This document shows positions 47,147-58,375 of a stretch of 64,000 nt of DNA, one piece after another. This DNA is from Hemileia vastatrix (taxonomy: Eukaryota; Basidiomycota; Pucciniomycetes; Pucciniales; Zaghouaniaceae), in contig JASXTE010000014.1 of assembly GCA_030280995.1 (NCBI GenBank), positions 8,782,656-8,846,655 of the forward strand, read 5' to 3'. A program made the position numbers and the translations under genes. The notes under the pieces were generated by a model that did no database searches, was not told the origin of the DNA, and worked only from the letters and a program-made list of their open reading frames with translations. Position 1 is the stretch's first letter; each line of letters begins with the position of its first letter.

Positions 47147-48324
47147 TGTCAGTATAGTCTAGTATATAAGTATGATATAATAGTGTTTATTTATGGTCCT
47201 ACTACTTATTGATAAATGATTTAGTGATTAAACCTCAGGGGAAGACTAATAAAATAGTTATACTCAAGTCAAACTCACAATACTTGGATTTAAGTGCGTG
47301 CTAGTGGTGGAAAATAAATGAATAAAATATAGTTATAGCTTTATATAAAGATAAAATCAATTTATAGTGGCTTTATAATATATTTCTAAATGTTAATAAT
47401 TGTATAATAGTGTATGTTGGAGTTGTAGTAATTGAATGATGATAAATAACCGTCAAAATCCCTCCTTACTTATACCCGAATCCACTGGAGTGCACAGACC
47501 TTCAATCCAGATGATGTCACTTCTATCCCTGGCAATTACAGCATTTTGAGGGCCCATCACCTCCCCATGGCGTCCACTTAAAGCAGTTTCAACACCCAGA
47601 CCTCCAGTAAGGACCCTCCATCACTATTAATAATAACACTGATCCAAACCATAAATAGAAAACCCAGATAAAAGCGGATACCATAAAGAAACAGGAAAAA
47701 TAAATAATCAAAAAGAGATTTAATGAAACTAAAAGCATATAAAGGAAACAAATAAAATTTCCAAGCCCCCAATAACATCCCCAAGCATCCACATTTACCC
47801 AGAAACATCCTTCCAACCCATAAATCCGTGAATAACCATCCAAGGAAGTAATTTTAGTTGTCCAAACTGGGTGTATGCGCCTGATATAGGTGTCTATGCT
47901 TCTGTAGGCGTTGTGGGTCCACTTATTTCGTCCATATGACCTAAAATAAGCAGAAAAACAAAGGTTATAGGCTATTAAGGGGCTAAAACCCACTTATATA
48001 CCTAAATATACATAATATACTGCATATTTCACTGAATATGAGATTTATGTATACATATAAGCTTATGTATGTCAATAATTACTTCATATCACTTAAGATA
48101 AGTATATTATGACTCCATTAACACCTTAATAAATATTATTAGGCCATGGATAAGCTATTTAAACTATTATAAGTTATATAATAGAATAATAATGATATAT
48201 ATATATAATAAAATAATATATATTATTATTTTAACCTTATTTTTAAGATATAAGCTTACTCTACTTAAGGTTATCTTATTTTAAGAATAAGAAATACTCG
48301 GTCCTAAGGATGTTTAGGCTGACA
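47147..48324 (-). repeat. 3' LTR of chromovirus C
   Basis: On the minus strand begins TGTCAGCCTAAAC and ends CTATACTGACA, matching 56323-57500 in length. Minus-strand ORFs inside it (for example 47589-47993) recur in the other LTR only because the LTRs are copies. Confidence 0.95.
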
Positions 48325-48439
48325 CTCCCTCACCTCAAAAAAAACAATAAAAAAAATGTTAAGACATTTTAATTAAAACTAAGGAGTGAAATAATAAAAT
48401 AAAAATAATTTTTATAATACATATACTGAATGAACAGTA

Positions 48440-49756
48440 TTATTTAGATCTAAATTTTTTCAAGAGATTTTTAAGATCAGAGATTTCATTTTCTGGAATC
48501 CACTGGTCATATTCACTTGATTTATTTTTAAATCTTAATAGATACTCAACTCCCTTTTCTTTAGTAAGGTGTCTCTTTTTAAGTATCTTTTCAATTTCTG
48601 CCTTTTCAAATATTTCTTCAGGTTGCTTTTTATGCCTTCCTGATCTTCTTGGAAATAGAGCAGTATCATTAGAATGGTATGGTTTTATAAGAGAAATAGG
48701 AAATACTGGATGTTTTCTATCATATGGTGCATATAGAATAACCTCAACAGCATTATTACCAACCATCTTTTTAACTACAAATGGTCCAATGAATGGATCC
48801 TTCAATTTAACATTACCATTTAAATTGAAATGTAGCGTTGAAATAAGGAATTCATCACCCTCTTTGAACATTTGTTCTTTATGGGCTTTATCCCATCTTT
48901 TCTTTTCATACTCAAAAGCCTTATTTATACATTCTTGAGCATGTTTTCTGCATAATTCCTGCATCTGAAGAAAAGATTTAGTACCTGGATGGATATCCAA
49001 TCTAGGTAACTTATTAAGAGTTTTAGCAGGGGTATTAGGTACATAACCCAACCATAACTCAAATGGCTTTTTGCCAGTGACAGAATGTACTGTACTATTA
49101 TATGCAAATTCTAAACCTGGGATAAGGGTTACCCAATCATGCGTGAATTTGTCATTGTCTTTAAAATTAAGACCAAAAGCACAGTATCTTCTTATCATAT
49201 CTTCTAAGGTTTGTATCATTCTCTCTGCTAGCCCATCAGTTTGTGGATGGTGTGCTGTAGAAAGTTTTAATTGACACCCTGAAACATCCATAAGTGACGT
49301 CCAGAACTCAGAAGTAAATTTAGGATCTCTGTCAGAAACTATTTCTTTGGGGAAACCTGCTGTATTTAACATTTGTGTCCACCATAAAAAAGCTAAGTCC
49401 TTTGCAGAAACCTCTTTGTGGGTAGGAATAAATTTACACATTTTTGTAAATCTATCTACAATTACCCAGCAGGAGTTATAACTCTTATGCCCTGCTATTG
49501 GCAAACCTGTTACAAAGTCCATGTTAATGATTTCCCATGGAGCTTTTGGTTGCTCAATTTGTTGTAATAAACCAGCTCTTTTTCCTGTTAATCTTTTAGA
49601 TTTTTGACAAGAATCACATGTTTCAACATATTTCTGAACATCCTCAGACATGTTAATCCACCAAGCTGTGTTTTTTACTCTGGTTAATGTTTTATGGTAG
49701 TCAAAATGACCTGCTAATATATCATCATGACATATACTTAACATTAACTCCTTCAT
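48440..49756 (-). CDS. Chromovirus C integrase with chromodomain (intact ORF)
   Basis: A 438-residue uninterrupted frame. HHCC zinc finger (HDDILAGHFDYHKT, CDSCQKSK), then catalytic D, D and E in NMDFVTGLP, VSDRDPKFTSEFW and DGLAERMIQTLEDMIRR, the C-terminal barrel (IGPFVVKKMVGNNAVEV) and a chromodomain (AEIEKILKKRHLTKEKGVEY, LLRFKNKSSEYDQWIP) that should steer insertion to particular chromatin. It is the best-preserved pol segment in the window. It was once fused to RT-RNase H; a frameshift near 49790 now separates them. The MKEL start is only the first Met of the open frame. Confidence 0.9.
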   Translation of the reverse strand: MKELMLSICHDDILAGHFDYHKTLTRVKNTAWWINMSEDVQKYVETCDSCQKSKRLTGKRAGLLQQIEQPKAPWEIINMDFVTGLPIAGHKSYNSCWVIVDRFTKMCKFIPTHKEVSAKDLAFLWWTQMLNTAGFPKEIVSDRDPKFTSEFWTSLMDVSGCQLKLSTAHHPQTDGLAERMIQTLEDMIRRYCAFGLNFKDNDKFTHDWVTLIPGLEFAYNSTVHSVTGKKPFELWLGYVPNTPAKTLNKLPRLDIHPGTKSFLQMQELCRKHAQECINKAFEYEKKRWDKAHKEQMFKEGDEFLISTLHFNLNGNVKLKDPFIGPFVVKKMVGNNAVEVILYAPYDRKHPVFPISLIKPYHSNDTALFPRRSGRHKKQPEEIFEKAEIEKILKKRHLTKEKGVEYLLRFKNKSSEYDQWIPENEISDLKNLLKKFRSK

Positions 49757-49782
49757 TGAAGGGGGAATTACAATTACATTAC

Positions 49783-51277
49783 TTAATTTTTTCCTGTAAT
49801 ATATAAAACCATCCTCAATGGAAATTTTCCTTTTTCTAATGCCTCTTTATACTTAATTGGTAATGTTTTTATTAAAACATTCATTGAAGCATTAGATGGA
49901 TCATTTAATATTGTAGTTAATTTACCTAAGTCAGGATCTGAATTATAATTATCAAGAATTGATTGCATAAATTCATCCTCAAGATCTACAATATAAATAC
50001 CATAAATGTTAATAATCTCTGACTCAGGAACATAAGCAGGATTATCATCATTATTAGGCAGAGGTACTCTAGATAACAGATCTACATTAGAGTGCAAGGT
50101 TCCTGCTCTATGTGTAATAGTCATCCGGCCTCTGTATTCTTGTACAGCTAATTGCCATCTAAACATGTGTCTATTAGGAGTTTTCATGTTTAAGAGTGAC
50201 TTAACTGCACTACAGTCAGTTATTAACTCAAATTTTTGGTCTTCAAGGTAATAATGTAGCTTCTCAAGAGCCCATACTACTGCCAAACATTCAAATTGAG
50301 TAGCACCATATTTCAATTCACCACTTCTTAGAGTACGTGAAATATAGCAGATTACTAATTCTGACATTTTCCCTTCAATAAGTTGTTTTTGATGCAAAGC
50401 AGCACCCAGTCCAATAAAACTTGCATCTGTATATAATACAAAAGGTAATTGGAAATCTGGTAATCCCAAGATAGGAGCTGTCATTAAACATTCTTTCAAC
50501 TTATTAAAAGCTTGTTGTCTTTCATTATTCCAAATGAAAGCCTCTGATTTCTTTATCAGTGTGGTCAGTGGTGCAGCAATTGATTGGTAGTTTTTAATAT
50601 ATTGTCTGTAATAACCACACATTCCAAGAAAAGATTGTACATCCTTCACATTTTGAGGAATGCCAATATTCTTTATTGCAGCCACTTTATTTTGGTCTAC
50701 ACATATTTGTAAGCCAGATACAATATGACCAAGCACTTTTAAAGATTCAAACCCAAATTTACATTTTTTCAATGCAAGGGTCATTTTTATTTCATCCATT
50801 TTCTGAAATACTTTCCTTAAATAGATTAAGTGTTCATCAAAAGTTTTAGAGAACACTATGATGTAATCAATGTATACCATTAACCATCCTTCAATCATTT
50901 AATTATGGAATCTTATATCCATTAACTTCTGAAATACTGATGGAGCATTTTTTGGTCCAAATGGCATTCTGACATACTTATAAATTCCCATGTGTGTTGT
51001 TATCAACAAAAAGTTATGTGAACTCTTTTCAACAGGAATTTGATGGTACCCTTTATTTTCATCTAGGCAACTTATATATTTAGCACCTTTAAGGGTAGCA
51101 TGTATAGAGGCAATCCTTGGCAAGGGATAAATATCATCTACTGTAAATGTATTTAATGCTCTATAATCACCGCACAGTCTTGCTTTATCTTGTTCATAAG
51201 AAATTAGCACTGGTGATATTACACAATATTTTGGTGTAGTTTCAACCTTCTCAAGAATGTTCATTTTTAATAACATC
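49783..51277 (-). pseudogene. Chromovirus C reverse transcriptase and RNase H
   Basis: RT begins LLKMNILEKVETTPKYCVIS, with PLPRIASIHATLKGAKYISC, FGPKNAPSVFQKLMD, then a TAA at 50899, and resumes with the catalytic box as YIDY instead of YIDD. RNase H blocks: YTDASFIGLGAALHQKQ, ATQFECLAVVWALEKLHYYL, ITDCSAVKSL, THRAGTLHSNVDLLSR. A shift at about 49800 (GKFPLRM) breaks the link to integrase. The N-terminal side is cut by the solo LTR. Confidence 0.9.
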
Positions 51278-51282
51278 TTAAT

Positions 51283-52784
51283 TGTCAGGCTAAGGTCAAG
51301 TACAAGGACGTGAACTAACTTGAATAGTCAGTTGTCTAGAAGATTTTAATGGTCCTATATGAATACTGTAGATTTAATCCACTAAGTGGTAAAATATAAT
51401 CAAATATAAAGGGCTCAGTAATATAATTCTCACTATTCTTATATATGGCTTACAATCTTTATAGTTGGTAGAAAAATAGATTATATAAATTCAGATACTA
51501 TTCAAAAGTCTTATAAAAGTACTAATTGATATGTATTGTAATTGGTTTGGTTATATTGGTTAAATTGTAATGATAAAGAATGAAGAAATACAACCCAAAA
51601 ACCTCCTCCTTTTATACACACTGAGTTCCCCAATGATTCCCTTGATGTACCACCCAATACACAGTTAATAACGCCTCTAAACAACTAATAGACATTCCCA
51701 TCAACATTCCCAGTAACCCATGACATAATTAGAAGAGTAACAACCGCCAAAATCCTGAAATAATAAGGGAAATCCATCAAAATTAAAGAAAAAGACAAAA
51801 AGAGAGTATATGCGTATAAAACAATAATATTAAGGACTAAAGGAGACTTTTTAGGGTTAATAATAGCTTAATAATAAGGGGGATTGACTGTAGAAATAAT
51901 GGGGCTAATCCTGACATTATACTACGTGAAATTCCCATTCAAAAATAACCAAAATTGACTGAGAAACCACCCAAAAACTTAAAAAAGAGCGTGAGATGTG
52001 GGGTAACTACATGCAGTTCTTGGCAGGCGCTTTCACGGTTAAACCCTTGACTAAAATTAGGCGAATTTAAGCGTGGTGATGAAATAAAGTGCCAAGAGTG
52101 AGGTTATTAATGAAATTAGTGCATATAAACAAGGTCAATGCATTATTAATTAAGCTAGGACACTAAATAAGCGCCTGTCGCCTATTTTAGTGTGTTTCCC
52201 CACAGTGGGCGTAGAATGTGGGGTAATTATAGTGTAAAAAAGCTAACTTTGCTAAAAATGAAGCTATTCACACGGGAAAAAAGCAGGCAGTATGTGGCCA
52301 GTACACAGAAGCCATTTCTGGCATAAAAAACACCAAATTTGAAAAGTGTTATTTTTATGCATTTAAATAGCCAAATCAATAGTTCTAAATGAGCCCAATT
52401 GATCTGTCAAAGCGCAATTTTGATATTCTCAATTTTATAGCGCATATAGTCAACTTTTAAGTGAAATAAAGCGCATTTCTTGTTTTTTGCATAAAACAAT
52501 GAATATAACAGCTTTAAGTGTACTTAAAAATTATGCAGCCTTATAATTAAGGTTCTTAAGATTACCCTAACATATTCCAACTTAATATTAAGTACATAAG
52601 ACCTATAAAAGGTGGATATATGCGTGTATATAAGGTGTTATAATGGCATTTTTTTGTGTATTATCATAATTTTACTTATGTATACTATTTGTGTACTCTT
52701 ATTTATTATTCCCATGTATAGTTCATGTGTTTAACATAACTTATAATCACTTTTTACTCAGTCCTGGAGATATACAGGCTGACA
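51283..52784 (-). mobile_element. Solo LTR, copy 3, inside chromovirus C (TTAAT duplication)
   Basis: TGTCAGGC..CAGGCTGACA, flanked by TTAAT at 51278-51282 and 52785-52789. It interrupts the C polyprotein between DIEDNIN and LLKMNILEK. The promoter TATAAAA is on the minus strand (51610-51616). Same family as 11814-13508 and 17327-18827. Confidence 0.95.
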
Positions 52785-53140
52785 TTAATATTATCCTCTA
52801 TGTCTTTCCTCTTCATTGGTGAAGCAGGGTATGGTTTCTTTTTAAGACTAGCAGGAATATTATCCATATCACAGGTTAAACTAATCATCATTTCATGATC
52901 TTTTACAAGGCCAAGTTCATTTGTACCATGTGCAAAAGCCATTGGAAAAGCTTTAATTAATTCCAAAATATTATCTTTCTCAGTTTTACTTATCTGAGTG
53001 CCAAATGATGCTTTTGAAATTTCTGTTTCCAGAAGTTCCATCTCATTGGATTCTCTTCCTTTAGACGGGGAATTTGTTACTGACTCAATGTGTAAGACTG
53101 TGTTAAAAGAATTTATATTAAATTTCCTTTTACTATTCAT
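52785..53140 (-). pseudogene. Chromovirus C protease-RT linker
   Basis: Continues the polyprotein (MNSKRKFNINSFNTVLHIES, SFGTQISKTEKDNILELI, AFAHGTNELGLVKDHE, KKKPYPASPMKRKDIEDNIN). It is out of frame with the gag-protease ORF by one base at about 53140; the same point in B and A is in frame, so this is a mutation rather than programmed frameshifting. Confidence 0.8.
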
Positions 53141-55812
53141 GCCAATTGTAAATTTTTATTAGCAGGGTCTAATTTTACACCAAATTTTGTCAGAATATCA
53201 TTTCCAATGATAAAACAGTTACTACAATTAGTATTATCCATTACTACAAAGTCACAAGTTACCCTTACATAACCATGTTGGTGTTTAAAGAAAACAGCAG
53301 CTTTGTATTTACCAATGGGGTGTAGCACTGATCCAAAACCTCTCCAATTTTTATTTTGAAGTGGTTCAAGCTTAAAATTATATTCACTATCAATTTTCTG
53401 TAATGTATTAGTGGAAACAACAGAACCAGCAGCTCCTGTGTCTAGTACTATATTAACATTTTCACCAGAAATGATGGCTGGAACCGTGATAGGTGTCATT
53501 CTAAAGTTATCAGCTTTTATATCCTTAATGATTTCAGCATCCTCAAAATTCATTAAAGATTCATTTGAGACCATATTTAATATTGGATTTTCAAAGATGG
53601 ACAAATCATCTTCCAACATACAGACTTCATTTTCATCACTATATGAGATATTGCTGTCATAATCACTTGATTCTTTACTTTTTTCAGTTTCAATTTCAGA
53701 TTCACGTTGATTTTCAACAATATTTATGTTTTTCTCACATTTGTGACCTTTGACCCAAGGTTTGTTACACTTATAACAAGTATTTGTTTCATACTTTTTA
53801 GGTACTACAGGTGCAGTAGGTTTTTTCTGCTTCTCCTGAAGTGTTTTTGAATTCTGAGTTTTTACAGGTTCAACATTTTGCTTATAAGTGGAATACCTTG
53901 ATTCATACTTATGGTTTAAAAATATTTCATTGAAAATATTAATAAAGTCAGAATATTCAGTAACATTTAATGTTCTAGCTACAACAATGTCTCTGACAGA
54001 TATAGGTAATTTGTATATTATCTTATCTTTCCATAAGTTAAAATCCATATGAGGCTCAATGGCTTTTAATATTTTGTTTAAATTCATTAAAAATACCATA
54101 GTTTTGTCACCATTCAACAGATTATACCTAGTCTTCTCATAAAGTCTCTGCTGAGTGAGCCTGAATTTAGAACCTCCAAATTGTTTTTCAATAAGTTGTT
54201 TCCATTCATCCCAAGAGTAGTCTCTACCCTCACTTAAGACAGCTTCAAAACATAATAAAGCAACATCCTTAAATAAAGAAATTAATTTTGATGTTATCTC
54301 TTCATCTGGTAACTTATATGAGAATTTCAAGTTGTCAATTCTTTGAATAAAATGTTGCCAATCAGAGCTGGCTTCCCCATCATAAGTTGGGTACTGATCT
54401 ATCTTAGGCCAGTTTTTCTGATTGGATTTTATCTCACTAATCTTAGGTAAATTCAACAACTCATTTACTTTTGATAAATGGTCTTGTATTTCTTCCTGCA
54501 CAGATTTGTGACTTACATTTTCAGATTTGACACTACCACCAGATGGTTTTAATTGTGGTGGTACAGGGAAGGAATGAGATTCACTTTTGCCAATGAAAGG
54601 ATTATTATTATATTGATTATACTTATGATTATCCTGGTTCATTAGTAGATTGGAAGTTTCAATCTCAACTTTAGTTAATCTTTGTAGCAACTCAGAGACA
54701 CTTTGATTTGTTTGGGCAAAAGATAACTTTGTTCTTGATTCAGTTTTTAATAAATGTGTTTCATATAATTTTTCTAAATCACAAAATTTGTTTGAAAGGT
54801 CATTATATTTATTACTCAATGAATCATATTTAAGAGTTAGAGACAAATGTTCTTTCTCTAATTCTTTGTTGCGTGTTGCTAATTGAGAAATGTTTAATGT
54901 CAAGGATGAAATTGTATCACTAGTGAGCTTAACTGTCTGTTCCTCACAATCAGTCATTCTATTCCACAATGCTGAAACAATTCTATGGACAGTTGGATTA
55001 TTGTTAAAATATTCCATGTCCTCCTTTTCAATTCTCTCACTCTCCTGTGAACTTCTCATCTCACTAGTAGGTGGTTTCAACTGATGGTTAACTGTATTAT
55101 CATTGTAAATAGTACTGTTATTGTGGACAAAAGACAAGTCAGGTGTATCTACTCTAAAACCTAAATTTCTTAAATCCTCCTCTATTTTTTGTACAGATTT
55201 AACATCAATAGAATTACCTATATTGTAATTATCAGTATTATGTCCAATCTGAGAGGGTAATCTACTTACCAAGGGATGGTTGCCAGTCCTGATTTTTGGC
55301 GCTTTTTTCCTTTGTAAGGGTGAGCTGAGGAAGTCAGATGAGGGGGTGGATCCCTGTTGCAACTGTGGCTTGTCCACTGTTGGTGAAACCAGTCCCATTT
55401 CCATTTGTCTACCAGGATTTTCTCCTGGGAGTGAGTTGACCCGCCTTGGATAGGGGGTTGCTGATTTGATTGACTGGGCTGGCCTCCCTTTAATTCTGCC
55501 AATGCCTGATTCATCTGCTGAAATCCTACCTTGCAATTGTTTTGCAACTGCTCTACCTCTTTGAACATGAGAGATTTTGATTCCTCCAACTTCAGAACCT
55601 GTTTGACCAGGTGGGACAGTTGATCCTGAAGAGGAGGAGATGTCTTTTTTATAGTTATCTTTTTTAAGAGGGCGTCCTTTTCTTCTATACTCATGCTTTC
55701 TGGCTGGGGGTACTGTTGGCCCTCCATGGTGATGTCCTGGAAAGTTTTTGTTAGCTTTAGACCTGGTATTATAAGCAGGCTTTTCACTTACACTGTCCTG
55801 GGGAGCACTCAT
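53137..55812 (-). CDS. Chromovirus C gag-protease
   Basis: Likely start at ATG 55812 (MSAPQDSVSEKPAYNTRSKA), by analogy with MTDQSGF of B, although the frame is open to 55875. A low-complexity basic N-part, a long coiled-coil stretch (LATRNKELEKEHLSLTLKYD, about 53% along), capsid-like DWQHFIQRIDNLKFSYKLPD, zinc knuckle CYKCNKPWVKGHKC and the protease site VLDTGAAGSVVST. The frame is intact for about 890 residues. It supplies the structural shell and the protease that cleaves it. Confidence 0.85.
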   Translation of the reverse strand: MSAPQDSVSEKPAYNTRSKANKNFPGHHHGGPTVPPARKHEYRRKGRPLKKDNYKKDISSSSGSTVPPGQTGSEVGGIKISHVQRGRAVAKQLQGRISADESGIGRIKGRPAQSIKSATPYPRRVNSLPGENPGRQMEMGLVSPTVDKPQLQQGSTPSSDFLSSPLQRKKAPKIRTGNHPLVSRLPSQIGHNTDNYNIGNSIDVKSVQKIEEDLRNLGFRVDTPDLSFVHNNSTIYNDNTVNHQLKPPTSEMRSSQESERIEKEDMEYFNNNPTVHRIVSALWNRMTDCEEQTVKLTSDTISSLTLNISQLATRNKELEKEHLSLTLKYDSLSNKYNDLSNKFCDLEKLYETHLLKTESRTKLSFAQTNQSVSELLQRLTKVEIETSNLLMNQDNHKYNQYNNNPFIGKSESHSFPVPPQLKPSGGSVKSENVSHKSVQEEIQDHLSKVNELLNLPKISEIKSNQKNWPKIDQYPTYDGEASSDWQHFIQRIDNLKFSYKLPDEEITSKLISLFKDVALLCFEAVLSEGRDYSWDEWKQLIEKQFGGSKFRLTQQRLYEKTRYNLLNGDKTMVFLMNLNKILKAIEPHMDFNLWKDKIIYKLPISVRDIVVARTLNVTEYSDFINIFNEIFLNHKYESRYSTYKQNVEPVKTQNSKTLQEKQKKPTAPVVPKKYETNTCYKCNKPWVKGHKCEKNINIVENQRESEIETEKSKESSDYDSNISYSDENEVCMLEDDLSIFENPILNMVSNESLMNFEDAEIIKDIKADNFRMTPITVPAIISGENVNIVLDTGAAGSVVSTNTLQKIDSEYNFKLEPLQNKNWRGFGSVLHPIGKYKAAVFFKHQHGYVRVTCDFVVMDNTNCSNCFIIGNDILTKFGVKLDPANKNLQLA
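55266..55727 (-). CDS. Overlapping +1-frame ORF in gag of C
   Basis: Starts at ATG 55727 in a strong context (CACCATGG), +1 relative to gag, the same offset as in B. 153 residues: MEGQQYPQPESMSIEEKDAL, an ITIKKTSPPLQDQLSHLVKQ segment aligned to FKIKKMPLSQQIKNLSTHIK of B, a coiled coil (VLKLEESKSLMFKEVEQL), the tryptophan motif VDKWKWDWFHQQW, and HPYKGKKRQK before IPW-stop. Similarity to B is clear in this frame and weaker in the gag frame over the same stretch. Not proven to be expressed. Confidence 0.5.
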   Translation of the reverse strand: MEGQQYPQPESMSIEEKDALLKKITIKKTSPPLQDQLSHLVKQVLKLEESKSLMFKEVEQLQNNCKVGFQQMNQALAELKGGQPSQSNQQPPIQGGSTHSQEKILVDKWKWDWFHQQWTSHSCNRDPPPHLTSSAHPYKGKKRQKSGLATIPW

Positions 55813-56322
55813 ATTGGTAGAATGACAATACTTTACATCTACAAAAGGAAAAAACTCTATAGAATTAGTAGACAAAAGATATTAGCAATTATATCACTAA
55901 TAAAAAAGCAATGGAGCTTACCCTGAATCTATATCTTTATTTATTTAAATAAAATACAAGAAAAATTCGAAAAAATCTGTTAAAAATATAATAATAAGTT
56001 TAACTACACCTCTATAAGGGTGAATAAGTAGCTTACCAAGCTTTAACCAAATACCAATTTAATTGGGTGTTATATTGGTGTCCAAATACCAAGTGAAATT
56101 GGGTTTAAATTGGGTACAGTTACTACTGTAAATATCTAATTTTTATGATAAAAAATTAGTACAATTATTTTAAGGGTTCTTTTCTGCAATCAATGAGTTA
56201 TGATGACCCACTAATATGCAGCAGACCCAAATATTTGGTTTATTTTGAGCTGTACTAAGGTAAAAATCACGTCCCAAGGCTTATACTAAATAATAAGTAA
56301 AATATAAGGAAAGACCCCCAAT
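55813..56322 (-). other. Leader of chromovirus C
   Basis: Between the 5' LTR and gag. It begins ATTGGGGGTCTTTCC on the minus strand, the likely primer-binding site, similar to B. It lacks the CAGTTGAC array and the CpG-rich block found in B and D. Confidence 0.65.
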
Positions 56323-57500
56323 TGTCAGTATAGTCTAGTATATAAGTATGATATAATAGTGTTTATTTATGGTCCTACTACTTATTGATAAATGATTTAG
56401 TGATTAAACCTCAGGGGAAGACTAATAAAATAGTTATACTCAAGTCAAACTCACAATACTTGGATTTAAGTGTGTGCTAGTGGTGGAAAATAGATGAATA
56501 AAATATAGTTATAGCTTTATATAAAGATAAAATCAATTTATAATGGCTTTATAATATATTTCTAAATGTTAATAATTGTATAATAGTGTTTGTTGGAGTT
56601 GTAGTAATTGAATGATGATAAATAACCGTCAAAATCCCTCCTTACTTATACCCAAATCCACTGGAGTGCACAGACCTTCAATCCAGATGATGTCACTGCT
56701 ATCCCCGGCAATTACAGCACTGTGAGGGCCCATCACCTCCCCATGGCGTCCACTTCAAGAAGTTTCAAAACCCAGACCTCCGGTAAGGACCCTCCATCAC
56801 TATTAATAATAACACTGATCCAAACCATAAATAGAAAACCCAGATAAAAGCGGATACCATAAAGAAACAGGTAAAATAAATAATCAAAAAGAGATTTAAT
56901 GAAACTAAAAGCATATAAAGGAAAAAAATAAAATGTCCAAGCCCCCAATAACATACACAAGCATCCACATTAACCCAGAGACATCCTTCCAACCCATAAA
57001 TCCGTGAATAACCATCCAAGGAAGTAATTTTAGTTGTCCAAACTGGGTGTATGCGCCTGATATAGGTGTCTATGCTTCTTTAGGCGTTGTGAGTCCACTG
57101 ATTTCGTCCATATGACCTAAAATAAGCAGAAAAACAAAGTTTATAGGCTATTAAGGGGATAAAACCCACTTATATACCTAAATATACATAATATACTGCA
57201 TATTTCACTGAATATGAGATTTATGTATACATATAAGCTTATGTATGTCAATAATTACTTCATATCACTTAAGATAAGTATATTATGACTCCATTAACAC
57301 CTTAATAAATATTATTAGGCCATGGATAAGCTATTTAAACTATTATAAGTTATATAATAGAATAATAATGATATATATATATAATAAAATAATTTATATT
57401 ATTATTTTAACCTTATTTTTAAGATATAAGCTTAATCTACTTAAAGTTATCTTATTTTAAGCATATGAAATACTCAATCCTAAGGATGTTTAGGCTGACA
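56323..57500 (-). repeat. 5' LTR of chromovirus C
   Basis: 1178 bp, same length as the 3' LTR, with scattered substitutions by eye (for example cccaaatcc for cccgaatcc). A TATATAAG box is present on the minus strand near 57169-57176. Flanked by CTTTC at 57501-57505. Confidence 0.95.
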
Positions 57501-57558
57501 CTTTCCCTAAAAATCTCTACAAAATCATCCCTAATAGCAGCTGGAATTGGAATATGTT

Positions 57559-58209
57559 TTATTTCCAAGATTCATGACAAATCACAGGAATGAAGTAAGG
57601 TTCCCCATAAGAGTGCTTCAACACACCCCTTTCCTCCTCAACAAATTCCACTGCTTTCTCCCTCAGCACAATAACGTGCAACAACAACTTCTTTTCCTCA
57701 TCAGACAACCACCCATCAGGACCAAAATTATCAACTTTCAACCTTTCAACAGTAACCCTAGCAGTTTCCACAAAACCCGGAGCATTCTTGTCCATAGGAC
57801 AGTACATATCTCTTAACAAAGAAGGTCTCTTCAAAAGAGGATTCAAACCTATAGGCATAGGCTCATTGACAGGCCTAATCTTCTGCACTACCTTCTTATA
57901 ATTTGCAGCTCCACCTTCAACTTGAGGGATCTTCAGTAAATCTTCACCACCAGACCTGGAACAAAAACTAAGGGTTTCAATATTGCTCACATTTGTGGCC
58001 AAGGTAATGTTTATCAAAGGTTTAGAAGAACCCCTAGAGGTGCACAATTGGGAGGACTTACTTTTATTCCCGAATCTCACCACTCCAAAACTTTTCCACA
58101 ATTTCACATCTTCATCTTCACTTCCATCTTCTAAGTCTTCAAATCTTGATTCATCTTCTGAATCACATCTTCTAAAATTGTGCAGTTTATCCTCATGCTG
58201 AATGCCCAA
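57559..58209 (-). pseudogene. Gypsy E pol N-terminal region
   Basis: Acidic stretch (SEDESRFEDLEDGSEDEDVK), then KIRPVNEPMPIGLNPLLKRP and DNFGPDGWLSDEEKKLLLHV, ending FIPVICHESWK, the linker leading into reverse transcriptase in this lineage. RT proper continues at 47141 on the other side of chromovirus C. Confidence 0.7.
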
Positions 58210-58375
58210 AAATTGATCTTGATGATCTTCCTTCTTCTAAACTTTGTGCACTTTAACCTCATGCTGGAAGCCCAAAAATTGATCTTGATGATCATTCTTC
58301 AAAATTTTTATCAGTTTAACCTCATTCTGGAGGCCCAAAAATTGATCTTGCTGATCTTCACAAAAATAAATCTTT
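58190..58375. repeat. Three tandem units of about 63 bp
   Basis: Each unit holds 'gcccaaaaattgatcttgatg'-type sequence (first 20 bases conserved) with 'tttaacctcat' spacing. It lies at the 5' end of the Gypsy E pol ORF. A further duplicate of 57987-58110 is at 58476-58590, so this part of E is internally duplicated. Confidence 0.7.

Larger units (their letters stand above)
47147..57500 (-). mobile_element. Complete Ty3/Gypsy chromovirus C (CTTTC duplication)
   Basis: A 10,354-bp element on the minus strand inside Gypsy E, flanked by CTTTC at 47142-47146 and 57501-57505. The two LTRs are each 1178 bp (47147-48324 and 56323-57500) and similar apart from scattered substitutions. It contains a nested 1.5-kb solo LTR (51283-52784). 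Gag-pol shares domain order with B but is clearly diverged. The purine tract before the 3' LTR reads GAGGTGAGGGAG on the minus strand. Confidence 0.95.

Noticed and set aside
47589..47993. 134-residue minus-strand ORF rich in aromatic and hydrophobic residues, echoed at 56733-57019
   Set aside because: It lies wholly inside the LTR; the echo exists because the two LTRs are copies. No start context or family match.
53137..53140. Overlapping stop and ATG between gag and the next ORF in C, resembling a programmed frameshift
   Set aside because: A and B read straight through the same point; C has simply lost one base.
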